Below, piece after piece: positions 1-12,726 of a stretch of DNA of 64,000 nucleotides. Every line of letters begins with the position of its first letter. Position 1 is the stretch's first letter. Below the pieces are notes generated by a model. It was not told where the DNA came from, did not search any database, and saw only the letters and a list, made by a program, of their open reading frames with translations. Made by a program: the position numbers and the translations under genes. The stretch is from Microthyrium microscopicum (taxonomy: Eukaryota > Ascomycota > Dothideomycetes > Microthyriales > Microthyriaceae): NCBI GenBank assembly GCA_010405405.1, contig MU004234.1, forward strand, positions 2,275,988 to 2,339,987. Reading direction: 5' to 3'.

Positions 1-1041
1 AATTAAAGGTCAGAGGGTAGCTCTTAGATCTGTCTAGGATTAAATCAAAGATACAGACATGATTGGCTTCGAGAAGCCTTGGAAGCTGGGATCACTTCTA
101 AAGGTAATATAAATCTCAAGCCTAACAGGCGATTTAATCTATTGATACCACATGTAGACCTCGAAGGACCTACCAATCGGTTCGTAACCAATTTGTGTCA
201 GAGGCTTTGTTCTCATCCTTCGGCCGACGCGACTTGCGCTTGATATATAATAATTGCTTGTATTCTGCTGTATGACAGGATAGTATCCTTAGGCTTCCAA
301 GCTGGCCTTCGTCAAACAGTAGAGACGGCTTGGAATGATCTTTTTGAGCAACAATTGATTTGAGTTGGCTGTAGTAAGTACCATTATGTACGAATGATTA
401 TCTTCGTAAGCCACTGGGGCATCGAATACAATCAATCTGATACTGCGGGTCTTGTGGGGAAGAAGCCGAAGATCTCACTGCCGGCCGAGTAGATAACCAC
501 ATAAAGGCCGTATGTGAGCCAGGAACTTCTAGAAGCACCTTTTTTGCATTCGGCCCGCCTGGTAAGTATCGTAATCGGTGCCGTGGAAACTGATCGTAAG
601 CCTCAACTGTTACCGCTTTCGGTTTGTGATGGGGCTTTCGGCCAGTGCGCCGTATATCATTAAGGTGCATAAAGGCTGACTTCTCTGTTGCATATCGTTG
701 ATGATTTCCTTGAAATCGCTAATGCTGTTTGTTTTAGTCTTGCTTCAACTTCGACTCAGAGAAGAAAGAGTCATCTTGTGAGTTTGAGGCTAAAAAGGTT
801 GAAATGACGACCACCAAGACATGCCAGTGGCAGAAACAAGAATCAACCTTTCATCATCGACTTTTCAAATTCTATTACAATAAACAGTCTTATTTCAAGA
901 TTATCAAAAGTTGAAGTTCAAACGTCCAGGGCTGTCAGACTTCTCGCAAACTCGACTAAATGTAGACCATACGGTACCTTACCTCTTAGCATTGGAAGTC
1001 AACATTTCTGTAAGCCCATCTACACTCAAACAACACGCTTT
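1..1041. other. No supportable gene
   Basis: The longest open frame here is about 90 codons on the minus strand (398-670). It has no recognisable motif and starts from a non-ATG-supported context, so I do not call it. No tRNA-like or repeat structure was noticed. Confidence 0.5.
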
Positions 1042-1269
1042 CTACGCAGAGATATAGTAGCCTTCTTCATCCCACCAAAAGCATACACTCCTCACTCCAC
1101 CCAAAACAACCCACCAAGCAGGGCACGTTTTGCCCCCATCCCCCAACCCATCAACCAAAGCGTAACCCTCGAAATAAACCTCAAGACAAAAACCGAAATG
1201 ACATATGGGGCAATCACAAGCCGCATGACGTGCTGCTAAGAAAAAGGCCAGGATATATACTGCCCTCAT
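1042..1269 (-). CDS. Possible small secreted cysteine-rich protein
   Basis: A 75-residue frame starting at an ATG (1269). Residues 1-17 look like a signal peptide: MR, then a hydrophobic core VYILAFFLAA, then small residues before the first Cys. The mature part would be about 58 residues with six cysteines. Four are tightly packed near the new N-terminus in the pattern CxCxxCxxxxC (residues 18-28) and two are spread further along. Trp and Gly are also frequent. Small size, secretion signal and Cys content match the general profile of fungal small secreted proteins, some of which are effectors or antimicrobials, but I recognise no specific family. It could be a chance frame: no intron or paralogue supports it, and an upstream exon could exist. 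It lies downstream of the MFS transporter gene on the same strand. Confidence 0.3.
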   Translation of the reverse strand: MRAVYILAFFLAARHAACDCPICHFGFCLEVYFEGYALVDGLGDGGKTCPAWWVVLGGVRSVCFWWDEEGYYISA

Positions 1270-1749
1270 CAAAAACACCCAACAACCAACACCGTGGTGC
1301 TGATGTTCCTAGAACCCAGTCATATACGGGGATACTCTTGACTAAAGTATGGGTATATGCTTCTAGAACTCCAGCGCGGGGAGTAGGGTAAAGATCGGGC
1401 GACTACCCGATAAGTTATATATTGTATAGTGGCTGGGAGTCTGGGACCTGTTCCTGAGGCTAAAATAGACCTGTCAAATACGAACGACTACTTACTTCCG
1501 ATGTGCTATTGCTTTGCACTACAGGTACCTATCGGCGCCGTATCCGCATATACGCCAGGGGAATGATGAAGAGCATACACTTAGCGAATTGCCAATTCTG
1601 AACATTATGTGGTAGCAATTCATAGCATTCAGCGGAAAAAGCTGGCTGGTTTCGACAAAAGGAATTGTTCATAACATCGTAGCATTAACAACAAGTCTAG
1701 CTTAAACAAATAAAAAAAGAACGCCACACCCCATGCCAGATGTACTCCA
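1270..1749. other. Intergenic, no gene seen
   Basis: Between the possible secreted peptide and the 3' end of the MFS gene. Only short frames are present; nothing else recognised. Confidence 0.5.
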
Positions 1750-3891
1750 TCAAAGCTGCTGTCTACTCTTCCACACAAAATACAGCGCAATCACCACCCC
1801 AAGCCCACTAAACCCCGAGCCCAAATACCACGCCGCCCGAAAGCCAAGCAACGGATTCATACCCCCGACATTCACCGGCTTCTGCAACATGCCCGCAATC
1901 CCCAACCCACTCGCAATACTATAATTGACCACCGTGCCCACCAACGACGCCGCCTTGCCCTGATGTTCTCTCGGCATCGCATTAGATAGCAACATTACGC
2001 CGGCCGGGAAGGAGAGGTTCATGCCGCCCGGCATGACTATTACGGAGATGAATGTTAGACCCCAGTAGGTTTGGTTGATGGGCGCGAAGGCGAGGAAGAG
2101 TGTGCCGATGAAGAAGAATAGCATCGCGAGCAGGAGCACGCGGGAGACGTGGATTTTCTTGATCATCCAGCCGGTGCTGAGGGCAAAGGCGATGCCGATT
2201 GGCACGACCCAGGCGAGTTGGCCGGTGGCGAGGAGGGGGGATTCGTGGCGTAGGTCGATCATGAAGAGGAAGAAGAAGTAGAGCCAGATGCCGTGCGAGG
2301 CCCAGCCCGCGGCGATACAGCCGAGGGCCATGATGGCTTGGGGTTGGAGTCCGCGGACGGGCACGAGGGGGTCGCCGGTGACGCGGAATTCGGCGTAGAT
2401 GAAGAAGATTATGATGAGAAATCCGAGAATGAATGTGAAGTAGATGTAGGGTGTGTTCCAGCCGACGAGCGGTGCTTGGTTGAGCGCAAAGTTGATGAGG
2501 ATTAGGCCGGAGACGCCGGTGATGCAGCCGATCCAGTCGAAGGTTGGTGGGCGGACGCCGGGGGGTGTAGCGGGCTTAGCGAGTTCGTCGGGGACGATGC
2601 AGTAGGCTAGGAAGGTTATGATGGTTGATACTAGTGCCATGGCCCAGAAACACCAAGGCCACCCTAGGAGAAGTAAGCGTCAGCATTCTAATTCAACTTC
2701 AATGTGTAAGCTTGGATATATTGAAAACTTACAGGCGTATTCGGCGAGAATGGAAGAGAATAGTGCGCCGGTTACGAAACCAGTTGGACCCATTGCGCCG
2801 TTGAGAGATATTACCATGCCTCGTTTTGGGCCCATGGGCCATGTTCGACAGATGATGGCGATGGCGTTGGGAACGAGGAAGGCTGGACCCATTCCTTGGA
2901 GACCACGCATTGCACAGAAGGCGACGGGACCCCAGGTATGAGCGAATCCGACGAGGGAGGACCAGAAAGATGTCCATAGCCAACCAAGGAGGAATATCTT
3001 TTTGTGTCCATACATATCACCAAGGCGGCCTGGTAGAAGGTGAGTCAACATACTAGAGATCTAGGGAAACATGAACTTACCAGCTGGTAGAATGAATGTT
3101 CCCAAAGTGAGGGAATATGCTGCAGTGAACCAACTGAGCAATGCAGGATTTTCAGTTCCAAATGTAACTCCCATAATGTTCTGAGCCGCTACAGTTTGAC
3201 CAAGAGCTGCCAGAGACATGAATTGTCCAGCGCATACCACGATTATGAAAAGCACTGTCCGCCATCTAGGCCAGTTTTCTATACCCGAAGATGGAGGTCC
3301 GGGTTGTTCCATCTTTGGCCTTTCTAATGGCTCTGGAGAGAAATCTCTCTTTGATTTATTTGGTGTTTCCACGCCATAATCCACAGTATCTGCAAGGGAA
3401 CCTTTGAGTGACCCCTTCTCAGCCGAGTTGAAATCGAACGGCTTGAGTGGCATTGGCGGCGCATGCCATGGCACATCGTCCCGAAGTGTAACAGCGCTCA
3501 TTTGTGCTTCGTTCAGTGGCGATAAACTGTTTTGACCCCAAGACTGCCGCGAGACTCGATAAGTTGATGCTCCAAGCGAACTTCTGTAATCGCCAGGAAG
3601 TGTCGATCCGAGGGATAGTTGACTAGTACTAGGTAAAGTGTGATTCCATGAAAGACCTGGTCCTTCTGAAGGTATTACTATTGGAGTATATCTTGAATGA
3701 GGTCGCAGTGGTGGTGTTGAAGCTCCAGCAGATGGAAGCTGTGGATTTGACGAAGTTCGAATGTCCCCATGGTGATTAAAGATACTATTTCTTTGGGAAC
3801 GTTCGGCCGCTTGAACATGGTATTCAATCTCAATATCGTCAGGTCCCGCCCCAGAGCTGTTTCGCTGATGTGGTAAGTCGCCAGGCCCCAT
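1750..3891 (-). CDS. MFS transporter, drug:H+ antiporter (ATR1-like) type
   Basis: Spliced model: complement of 1750-2663, 2733-3029 and 3081-3891, giving 673 aa. Both introns (69 and 51 nt) have GTAAGT donors and the frame continues across them. The second splice completes the MFS loop motif GRLGDMYGHKK (about residues 270-280), which is strong support. Residues 1 to about 205 are a polar Ser/Pro-rich cytosolic extension. The first membrane helix follows (WRTVLFIIVVCAGQFMSL), and the remainder is a run of hydrophobic helices separated by short loops. A typical MFS motif region (MRGLQGMGPAFLVPNAIAI) lies in the second exon. In fungi, relatives export aminotriazole, drugs or boron at the plasma membrane; the substrate here cannot be read from sequence. 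It is on the same strand as the aspartic protease, the decarboxylase and the reductase that lie upstream. The start at 3891 is the first ATG of the frame. Confidence 0.9.
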
Positions 3892-6220
3892 GTCTCCAAG
3901 GTTTCTGATTTAGAGTGTTGAGAGATGCGTCAGTGGGTGGTCGAGTATATGTAAATAAATAATACGAGTTTAATATTACAAGAGGGCGGGAATTACTATT
4001 AAAACAAGAGGCATAGAACCAGGGTAAGTATTAATGAAGCAGTAAAGCTATTACTGGAAAAGATATTTTAATGGTTTGACACGCGGACAGTGTTAACCGC
4101 AGAGAATTATAGAAGGGGAAGTAAGTGATGGGTCACTCTGAGGGCAGCGCAAGAGATTGAGCTGGTATTATCAAACCTATCCCCAAAGCATTCTTTGGCA
4201 ATTCTCATTGCAGATCGAACCCTGGGTAGACTTGCCTTGAGCCGTCAAGCCCGTCAAGCGACAATCGCTTGCTCCGCCTTGAATTTGACTCCGGTCTGGT
4301 GGGTAGCCGGTTGCATGATCGCATCATTGTCCGACCACAGCTACGCGGAATTGTATGGACAGTGCATGTTAGACTTCAGAAGCCATCTCCTTTGATGCAA
4401 AGGAGTCTAACGAAAAGTGTCAGGGATCAGCATATCTCAGCGTATCGAGGTGGCTCAGTACGGGATGGACTTGAGCTTGTCATGTCGGAGGCTATTTCAT
4501 GCGAGGAGAGAAAAGGTAGCAAAATCATCCATTTTGGTACAAGCTATCATACAAAGTGAAGTCGGACGGTGAGGTGAAGTTGGGGAGCCGGCAGGCACAT
4601 TTAGATGTAATGAAGAGGCGCTCGCAGTAGAGAGGATCTAACGATTGGTAGCAGTGGCTTTGTCAGATCAAAAAAGAACTGGCTTCTCGTGGTGGAAGTT
4701 GATTCGCGGGTTGTGAGGCCAGGATTGCTGAGAAAGCATGCACACAGCCAACAGCGAACAAGAGTCAAGAGAAGACTGGAATCGCGGAGAGTCGGGATTA
4801 ATTGTTGAGAACATGCACATCGTATCCTTTTGCAGGAGCTTTACTTAGAAAACGGCTTGAAGATAGGCTGAACTAAGAGCAACTAACTGTGGGAGAGGAG
4901 TTGAATTGGCTGAAGGTTAAAGCTTCTTTGTACGCCCGCATACACTAAACCTAAAAAGGGAGAAAAAGAGCCAATGGCAACATGTCCCGGATCGGCAGTG
5001 GCTTTCTCTCAATGCCAAGGATAAACCCTGCCCCGTTGCAACTTCTGCCACCACTTGCTTGAAGCCTTTCTCTCCCAGACTCTCCCCACCAAACAAAGGA
5101 AGCCTTCAACGTCCACCAGTGTCACCAAAAAAGCCATTTCCCTTGTGACAGCAAAGCCCGCCGTTGAACATTTAAAATTACGCGGTTATTTCTGTCTCCG
5201 AGCACGCGCGCAAGGAGCTGCCAAATTTAAAATCTCGTCGCATAATCGCATTACGCTGTGGCACTCATCATTCCCCGTGCGGTACCTGTCATTCTGTTTT
5301 TGCTGCCCAGTGCCACCCACAGTGAGCCTCCACAATCTGATACACTAGTCGATGTGTATTTCGAGTCAATTTGCACTGCATCTCTTAACCTTTGCTACCG
5401 TCTCAAGTACCTGCCCCTTGCTTAATCTTTATTCCTTCCTCCAGTTCAAGCTGCGCAGCTCGAATCTATCTTCTACAATTTGAAACATCCAGATACCGGA
5501 CCGAACGCATGCTAAGCAAGCAGGATCTTCCATCTGCCGTTAAGCACATAGTCTGCCTGCACCAAGCGCCGATAGTCTTGAATCCTTGTCTGAAAAGCCC
5601 ATGTAGATCACCACCGGAATTGATAAGGGGGATCGCCGGCACCATCGCCAGCAATTGGCCATGTCAGCCGCCACGTCCAGCGAGGTACCGTGCAAAGGGA
5701 GTTTGTTGACTGCTTTTGTCTTCCTTGCTTGAAATTGCGGAAGATCGACAAAACCCGTACGGAAGAGAGCGGAAACGCAGAAACACGAAACATCGTTCGC
5801 TGTACCATGCACGCGCTGCAAGCGTCGCACCACCATTTTAACCAACTGCAGAATATGCCATTAATTATTTTTGTTCGATTTTTATCAAGAGCATGTGCGA
5901 AAATTTGTTATTTGCCTTCTGATATATGAAGTAAAATCTCACACGAGCCGCTTAAAAACCAACCTCGTGAATCTCGTGTTACTAACCAAAAATTCCATAT
6001 ATTCATATATTTTATAGATTGCCATATCAAAAAGAGCTTGGATATCCGTTCGCTTATTTCCATCCAGGACCCCAACACATCATCTCATTTAAGGAAATCC
6101 AGGAACAATCTCTCCTCGATGCGGTGATTTCCGCTCAACCAGGTTACAAATCTCTCTTAGAAGGCGGTGTTATCCGTTCAGGCCCAGGGGCTTGCTTGCA
6201 TACCATGAATCTGAGAAAAA
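3892..6220. other. 2.3-kb intergenic region without a supported gene
   Basis: Several frames of 60-105 codons exist on both strands, all without motifs or credible splice continuation. The part nearest 3,892 must contain the MFS promoter. The stretch at about 5,040-5,480 is pyrimidine-rich on the plus strand. Nothing else is recognised. Confidence 0.5.
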
Positions 6221-7561
6221 TCACAAGCGTGGCGAGAATCTCATCTGAGCTGCTCCAACATCGTGCACCACAACAAGACTGTTCATGAACGTTTCTCCAA
6301 GAATACCAGCCATGCCACCTGATCCGAACCCAGCCAGTGTTGCTGGTTGTATGCCCAAAACGCATAGAGGCGCACCTGTATCATCAACGAGTTGTAGGAC
6401 GATATTCTCAGGCGTCATTGTCAGAACTCTTCCCCCGATTTTGATTCCAAAGTCTGGCGCTTTGGCATTACACGCAAGTGTGTACAGATTACCCAGACTA
6501 GGTTCCTTGATCGCCGGCGGATTGAATTGCTTTGCAACGGCGTCAACGACCGCATCGTTGATATATGTCAATGTCGTTCCGCTGTCGACAATATACATGT
6601 CCGGCTGACTGGCTGCCGCGCCGTCGTATGAAAAGGCATCTGGCGTGATGGAGTAGAATCCATACTTGACATCGCCATTCCTAAACGTCGTCATGGTAAT
6701 AGGCGTGCTAGCAAACTTGCCGTCCGTGATGACGGGTGGGAGTCCTCCAAAGCTGACATAGCTGGTGCCGTTGCGCACCAAGCTTGTAGTGAACATGAAC
6801 GCAGATAGGCCCTGTTTCCACATGGTCGTAAACAATGGATCGTACGTCGTCGCCGTACTGCTACCGGTTGGAAAAGCGCTCGTCAAGCCTGGATATGCTA
6901 ATCCAAGTAAGCCAGAACTAGCACCCACACCATTCCAATACGATGCGTTCGCAAGTGCAACCTATACCCACCATCAGTGTCCGACTTCATCTCTCATTCT
7001 GGAATACAAACGTACCTGCTGATGCCGAACGGTAAGCCCAGCAATCGTAACATTCAAAAAGCCAAATAAGCCCCTCGCATACGTCCCATCCCCATAATTC
7101 ACCCTCAGATCCAAATCCGGCAGTTTATCACCCGGTGGAAAGTCGCCATTGAACGTCGGTCCAAAACCACATAGCTGCGACGGAGCTAGTGTGCCAAACT
7201 GCGAAAAGCAGGCGAAGTCAGACTTGACGACCCATGTGTCGCTGCTGCCTGTGTCGAAGACTAGCCAGGTGGACTGGCCGTTCAGTTGGACTTGCGCTAC
7301 GTACTGCGCTCCTTGGATGTTGCGGAGCTCCTGCGTGGCTGGGCCTTCTGTGCTGTTGGGACAGAGGGCGAGGGTGCGGCTTTGGGGGAGGGAGAATCTT
7401 TTGAGGGGGAGGTGGTTTTCTGTGATGGTGAGAGGGGCGTGTGGGGCGAAGGCTTCGATTTGGGTTGTTTCGATGTGCAGTGTGCCTCGCTTGTGGAGAG
7501 CTGGTGATGCGAGGGTTGTGCTCGCGAGCGCAATGGAGAAAAGGACTGATAGAGGACCCAT
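6221..7561 (-). CDS. Secreted pepsin-like aspartic protease (family A1)
   Basis: Complement of 6221-6961 and 7016-7561, 428 aa, with one 54-nt intron (GTACGT...TATAG). It starts with a signal peptide (MGPLSVLFSIALASTTLAS) followed by a propeptide with two possible Lys-Arg processing sites (residues 24-25 and 54-55). The first catalytic motif is DTGSSDTW with Asp103; the flap tyrosine lies in VNYGDGTYARG; the second catalytic motif is DSGTTLTYI with Asp308. Both active-site aspartates are therefore present and the length fits a secreted fungal pepsin. Near the C-terminus is the usual ILGETFMNSLVVVHD block. The protein ends shortly after this block, without a Ser/Thr-rich GPI-type tail, so secretion into the medium is more likely than wall anchoring. 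Role inferred: extracellular protein degradation. Confidence 0.93.
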
Positions 7562-8438
7562 TTTGGAATCTCAGCGCAATGGTAAACGGGTGAAGTGAGT
7601 TTCTGTCTCCCATTGTCATCTTATACGCCGCTGTTGTTTACTTCAAATGCTGTTGTGAGCACACTGCACACGTGCTAAGAGATGTTGTCACACCAGAGCC
7701 GTCTGCACGGCGGGCCGTTGAGTACAGTTGTTGTCATACATTGTACAGGTGTATCTGGACACACGACCCCTCAAAGCTGCAAGACATTTCTGGACCATAC
7801 CATAGGAATAGATGCTGGACCGTAGCGTGGCATCCGATACGTGCGTTCAGTATAGAAGCAGAACACAGGAAGAGCATGGTTACAACTTCAACGATTATTG
7901 ATTCTGTGATGTTCTGGAATCAATGTGGTTGAGTGCATGGTTACACTCCCACAACACCACAATCCTTTAATCTCAGAGACGTGGAGATTACCATGTTGCT
8001 AGACTGCAAGCTAGAGTTGACGACATATTCTTGTGGTCCTAATGTCAGCAATGGCCCGAGGCATGTCAGATCTGTAGATATAAGGCTCCAGTCTCAGATC
8101 GTTGCGGTGCAGATTCAGGCCAATGGCTCCTCACGTCAGCAGATCGTGGATCGAGCCTTTAAGGCTCCTTGACATGTCTAAGATGCATTCAAACCATATC
8201 GTGGGGACGGCATCTTGCATAAATTCCCACGCGTATCCAAGATCTGGGTAGCACAGCCGCGGAAGTCTCAGTAGCCTAGGTGAATACAAACAAAACATGC
8301 TGTACTCCCTTCCCACTGCAGTGATCTTATTCTGGACGACAAAACATCCACGTCAAGCATTGCCAAGTAGGTACACTGTCGCATCCACGGCTTCATTCTC
8401 AACTGTCCAATTCATATAATATCATGTTGTATTGATCA
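7562..8438. other. Intergenic, no gene seen
   Basis: Holds the presumed promoter of the aspartic protease and the 3' side of the decarboxylase gene. Frames of at most 86 codons, none convincing. Confidence 0.5.
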
Positions 8439-10130
8439 CTAGTCCTTGGCAGCATTTCCAGGCTCACCAAGGACTTCCTCCGCCGTTTCAACTAGTATCT
8501 CAAACGCCCTACGAATATACTTCTCTTCTGCAGCCGGACTCCCACTCACCACACGAATCGCGTATACACCGCCTATAACCGAGCTGGTGATATATATCTC
8601 GCCCTTCTCATTCACCCGCTCATACATCTTCTGCGTCACCGCATTCGCCTCCATCAGCGCCTGCCCGCTCGCATCTGGCGTAAAGTCATTCAGATAGCGC
8701 TCGTGACTCGAATCCGGCAAATCCCCACGGGTCCCACCACCAGCCTTCCGTCTTGGCAGCACAGTAAACACCGTCAACGCAAACACTGGGCCAGTCAAGA
8801 TTTCAAAGACGTCTGGCCGCGTTTTGATGAGCGAGCCAAATATCTCGCCTAGCCGGATGTGACCGCGGATGTGCGCCTGTATGCCAGAAATGCCGTAGGA
8901 GCGTAGGACAAACCAGACTTTCAGTGCGCGGAATCGTCGGCCTAGTGGGATTTGCCAATCGCGGTAGTCGGTTACTAGGCCAGAGTCTGAAAAGGCATTG
9001 CGGAGGTAGGATGGTGTGATGGACAGGGCGGTGGTGAGATCAGATCGCTTTTTGACATACATGCAACTATGGACGATATCATTAGTGCCTGTGTGATCGT
9101 GCCAATAGGCGGGGGATTGGAGAACGTTACCTGCAATCAAAGTTTGTCAACATCCATTTGTGCATGTTGACGTTGAAGCTGTCAAAGTGCACAAATGACT
9201 TTGTCAAATGCTGGTACTCTGGCAGAACCAGCGCGGAGCCAGCATACGCTGCGTCGACGTGTACCCAGACGTCTGGCCAGTCTTTGAGCACTTCTGCGAT
9301 GGCGTCGAATTCGTCGACGGCACATGTGCCTGTAGTCCCTAGCGAGACGGTGATGTAGTAAGGAATCAGCCCATTCGCCTTACACTCCTCCAGCACGCGC
9401 TTGACCTCCGCGCCTTTCATGGCATAATTATCCTCCCTCTTCGTGCTCACCGTGCGAAACTTTGTGCCCGCGATAATCGCACCCTTCTGCGTAGAACTAT
9501 GCGCCTGCTCACTGCCCAACGCAACCATCTTCCCCCTACACGCATCAATCCTATCCTCCGCCTCCTTCCCCTCTAATCCCTTTGCCTGTCTCCCCAAAGC
9601 TCTTTCTCGTGCCGCCACCATAACCGTAGCAATGACCTCGCTCGCCGTCCCCTGAATTACGCCCCCACCTTCTCCCTTACTCAGAAAACACTCCGGCAAT
9701 CCCAACATCTGCGCCACCCAGTCCAACATCACCGTCTCCAATTCCGTGATGGCGGGGCTACATAGCCAATTGAATGCAGCGGCTGTAAATGCAGAGCTAT
9801 ACATTTCGCCAACGATGCCTGGGAAGGAGGCATTGGCGGGGAAGAAGGCCATGAAGTTTGGATGTTGCCAGTGAGTGAGGCCGGGCATAATCAGACGGTC
9901 TATGTCGGGTTGGATAGCGCTCCATGGTTCGCCGGTTGTTGGTGCGGTGGTGGGGAGTTGTGGTGCTAGGTAGCCTGGGGAGACGGAGGAGACTACTTGG
10001 CGGCTGGGGAGGGTGTTGTAGTATTCTATTACTGAAGAAGGGTTAGTGATTGTATGGATGTGTAGGGGACTCATGATATACTGTCTTCTATAGCGGCGTG
10101 AGCTGCTTCGCGGAATTGGTTGGTGTCCAT
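8439..10130 (-). CDS. Aromatic-L-amino-acid decarboxylase (PLP group II)
   Basis: Complement of 8439-9066, 9131-10031 and 10082-10130, 525 aa. The start at 10130 is chosen because a 49-nt first exon encodes MDTNQFREAAHAAIED, and removing a 50-nt intron joins it to IIEYYNTLPSRQV, the usual N-terminus of this family. The second intron (64 nt) joins NFDC to SCMYVK. Family hallmarks are present: THWQHPNFMAFFPAN in the substrate region, HVDAAYAG, and the PLP lysine in NMHKW (about Lys308). Known enzymes of this group convert tyrosine, DOPA, tryptophan or 5-hydroxytryptophan to the amine plus CO2; the exact substrate cannot be told. It lies 660 bp downstream of an aldo/keto reductase gene on the same strand, and an MFS gene lies further downstream, so a small metabolic cluster is possible but unproven. 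Confidence 0.93.
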
Positions 10131-10792
10131 GATGCAGAGGAGTCACTGCACTCCCTCTTGACACGATCGACTTAGTCGACTTGGTCTTGAAGGATAGAAG
10201 TGATTTAGACTTATACTGAGTTCCGACTGTTGTTTTCGAGACGTAATTGGCTCAGTGAGATTAAGTAGTTCTGGAAGCTTGTTAGCCTATGGCGAGAGCT
10301 CCGATTACGGTCAGCGAAGCTCCAAAGCTTGAAAACTAAAACACAGTCAATTTCAACTTGAACTGATTGATGCTATACTATCGTGCTGCCGTCAGAAAAT
10401 TCCTTGAACTTACTAAGTATTCAAGTATCTATAACGTAAATGGTTGTTTGTTGAACGAATATCACTTCAAATCAACGACCGTTACTACTCGGGACCTCAA
10501 TAAGATATACGCCCTATGCAAGGACGGCCAGGTCAAATTCACTATTCCACCACTTAAGGCTTTGATACTTCTGAATCATTTGCTGATCATTGCGTTGACT
10601 CGGAACGTTGCTGAGATATTGTCTCGTTCGTGAACAATATTGGTGGAGATATCTTGAACGTTCGCTATATTCCAAAGTGATAGCATTGAAGACTGTCTAA
10701 GAGCCATCATATAAATCGCCAACTTTTCAAGCCCAGATCATACATGATGTACACAGTTGAGACAATCTCTGGGGTCGCTTCGAATATAAACC
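10131..10792. other. Intergenic, no gene seen
   Basis: Promoter side of the decarboxylase and 3' side of the reductase. One 88-codon plus-strand frame (10367-10633) has no motif and is not called. Confidence 0.5.
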
Positions 10793-11807
10793 TCAAATGA
10801 AGAAGTCAAAGTTGTTATGGGCCGCCACATCCTTGATATCATCCCAAACCTTCTCAATCGCCTTGACTGTAGCAGACTTCAATGGGCCCTTCTTCAATCC
10901 ATCAACGGAGGACTGGATTTGCTCAATCTTGCTGGCGCCCATGATCAAGTGATCTCCAAGATCAGGTTTCAAGGACGAGTGATAGTATACCCAGCGATAC
11001 GCAAGCTCGTACTTGGTGCATCCTTCCTCCTCCGCGGCCTTTCCCCAATCGTCCAAGGCCTCGAGATATTGCGGTCTGACGTACATACTGCGGTACATCT
11101 TGTTGATTGGCGCATCGTTGTCAGCAAAGCGTCCAGCGTTGTTTGACTCCTCAATCTGCTGGCGGGTCTTCGCTAGAAAGCCGCCGGCAAGAGGAGAGTA
11201 GGCATAGAAGCAGATGCCAAGTTCACGCAGTGTCGGGAAGAGAAGCGTGTCGATCTTGCGAGCTACAGGATTGTAGTTGCCTTGATAGACGGTTGGCAAA
11301 ACGTAGCCTTTGCTCTTTTGAAAGTCATAGACGGCTCTGACTTCCTCGGGAGAGAAGTTGGAGACACCAAATCGTTTGAAGAGACCTTCTTTGTGCAGCT
11401 CATCAATGGTTGGAAGCCAGGTCTCGATTGGACGTTTGCGATCAGGAGCGTGGATGTAGAAGATGTCGATTTGTTTGACTTTGAGTTTTTCTAGACTCTC
11501 CTTCGCAGTCTTCTTCAGGTGGCCAGGCTCCAGACTATCTGCATCCCCGAAGAAGCCACCAGGGTTCTTGGTAGAAACACTCAGACCTCTTTCCGCAGCT
11601 CCAGCATTACTGCGTTTATGTGAGTTTGAGCAGGCTGATTCAAAGCAGAGAAACATACCCAATATCAACTTCGTTTTTCCCATCAGCATACATCTGTGCG
11701 GTATCAACCTCCTTGATTCCTGCATCCTTGACGACATCCAGAACTTTTGCCTGTGTCTCCGTCCCTCCAAACGCTGAGGTTCCGATAGAAAGGCTCAATC
11801 TAGACAT
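10793..11807 (-). CDS. Aldo/keto reductase (aflatoxin-aldehyde-reductase-like)
   Basis: Complement of 10793-11609 and 11659-11807, 321 aa. The 49-nt intron (GTATGT...CGCAG) joins EVDIG to NAGAAERG. The catalytic tetrad is visible: Asp35 and Tyr40 in DTAQMY, Lys64 in STKNP and His103 in YIHAPDR. Other family blocks are RFGVSNF and a C-terminal cofactor segment around IMGASKIEQIQ. Spacing and length agree with the AKR7/yakc group of NADPH-dependent reductases that reduce aldehydes to alcohols in the cytosol. With the neighbouring aromatic amino-acid decarboxylase, a role on an aromatic aldehyde would be reasonable, but this is inference; a general detoxifying role is equally possible. The start is the first ATG of exon 1 and gives a typical N-terminus. 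Confidence 0.92.
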
Positions 11808-12726
11808 TTTCAATGATGTAATACTTGGTTCGGTCTAGAGTGTTGAATTAGTTGGCTATGATGGTGGTTAGAACTCGGTTGAGGGATAGCGGGGTTGATT
11901 GAAGAAGAGTCGAGTGTGGAGTCAACTGAACCTTCCAATGATGAAATCATCAGCATTGACTCCACCCCCAGACTCCTTCCTTTTATAGGTTTTTATATAG
12001 CTCGGGGATAGGCAATAGCTATCGTCTGTCATACATCAGGTAGCTCCAAAGCACAGGAGACCTTTTTGAGCTTAGCTAACTTACAGCAACGCTCATTACT
12101 AATGATTCCTACAGATTTTGATCAAGTTAATTTGTTAAAACCTTGGGAAGACTTGTATCGGAAGCATGGTTGAATGAAACAGAGCCTGTTCCTCTCCGTG
12201 GATTTGTAAGCCAGTCGTACGATAGTCGTTAGCCATTTCGCTGAGCAAAGTAGCCATTTAAGGCTCTGGAAATATCGTAAATGCTTTGAAAGACTTCGCA
12301 CCTCTCAGTGATGTAAGGTATTGCTGTTGCTGAAGAAGCCAGTATCCAAGAGCAGGGCGACCTCTCTGGCGAAAAAAAGAATGAGCTATTTCAGCTTTGG
12401 GATACTTCCATCCATCACGATGTCTACCATGACCATTATTAAAGGGTTACTAGAGCCATGTCCCTTCATAGTTCATAGTCTTGTATGCATTCGATTCTAG
12501 ACGTGTTAGCATGAAGAGAAAAGGATGAAGTTGGTATGTGATTGTCAACGTCATTCTTGTAAAATGGGGACCCAGGATCACGCGAGTATCAGCGCAGCCA
12601 CCAAAACAACGCGTTCTATCTTACAACTTGTTCCAATCTGCGGTCAACTAATTTATTTTTTCAAACTGACCGTGACTTTCTACTCCCGATTACATCGCCA
12701 GATCTTCGTCCATAAAATTGATTGTG
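11808..12726. other. Divergent intergenic region
   Basis: Lies between two divergent genes, the reductase (minus) and the five-exon unknown gene (plus), so it contains both promoters. A TATA-like stretch tttttatatagc occurs near 11,990 on the plus strand. No gene is supported. Confidence 0.5.

Noticed and set aside
4190-4260. TCGAACCC-like stretch that recalls a tRNA T-arm on the minus strand
   Set aside because: No acceptor or anticodon arm could be paired around it.
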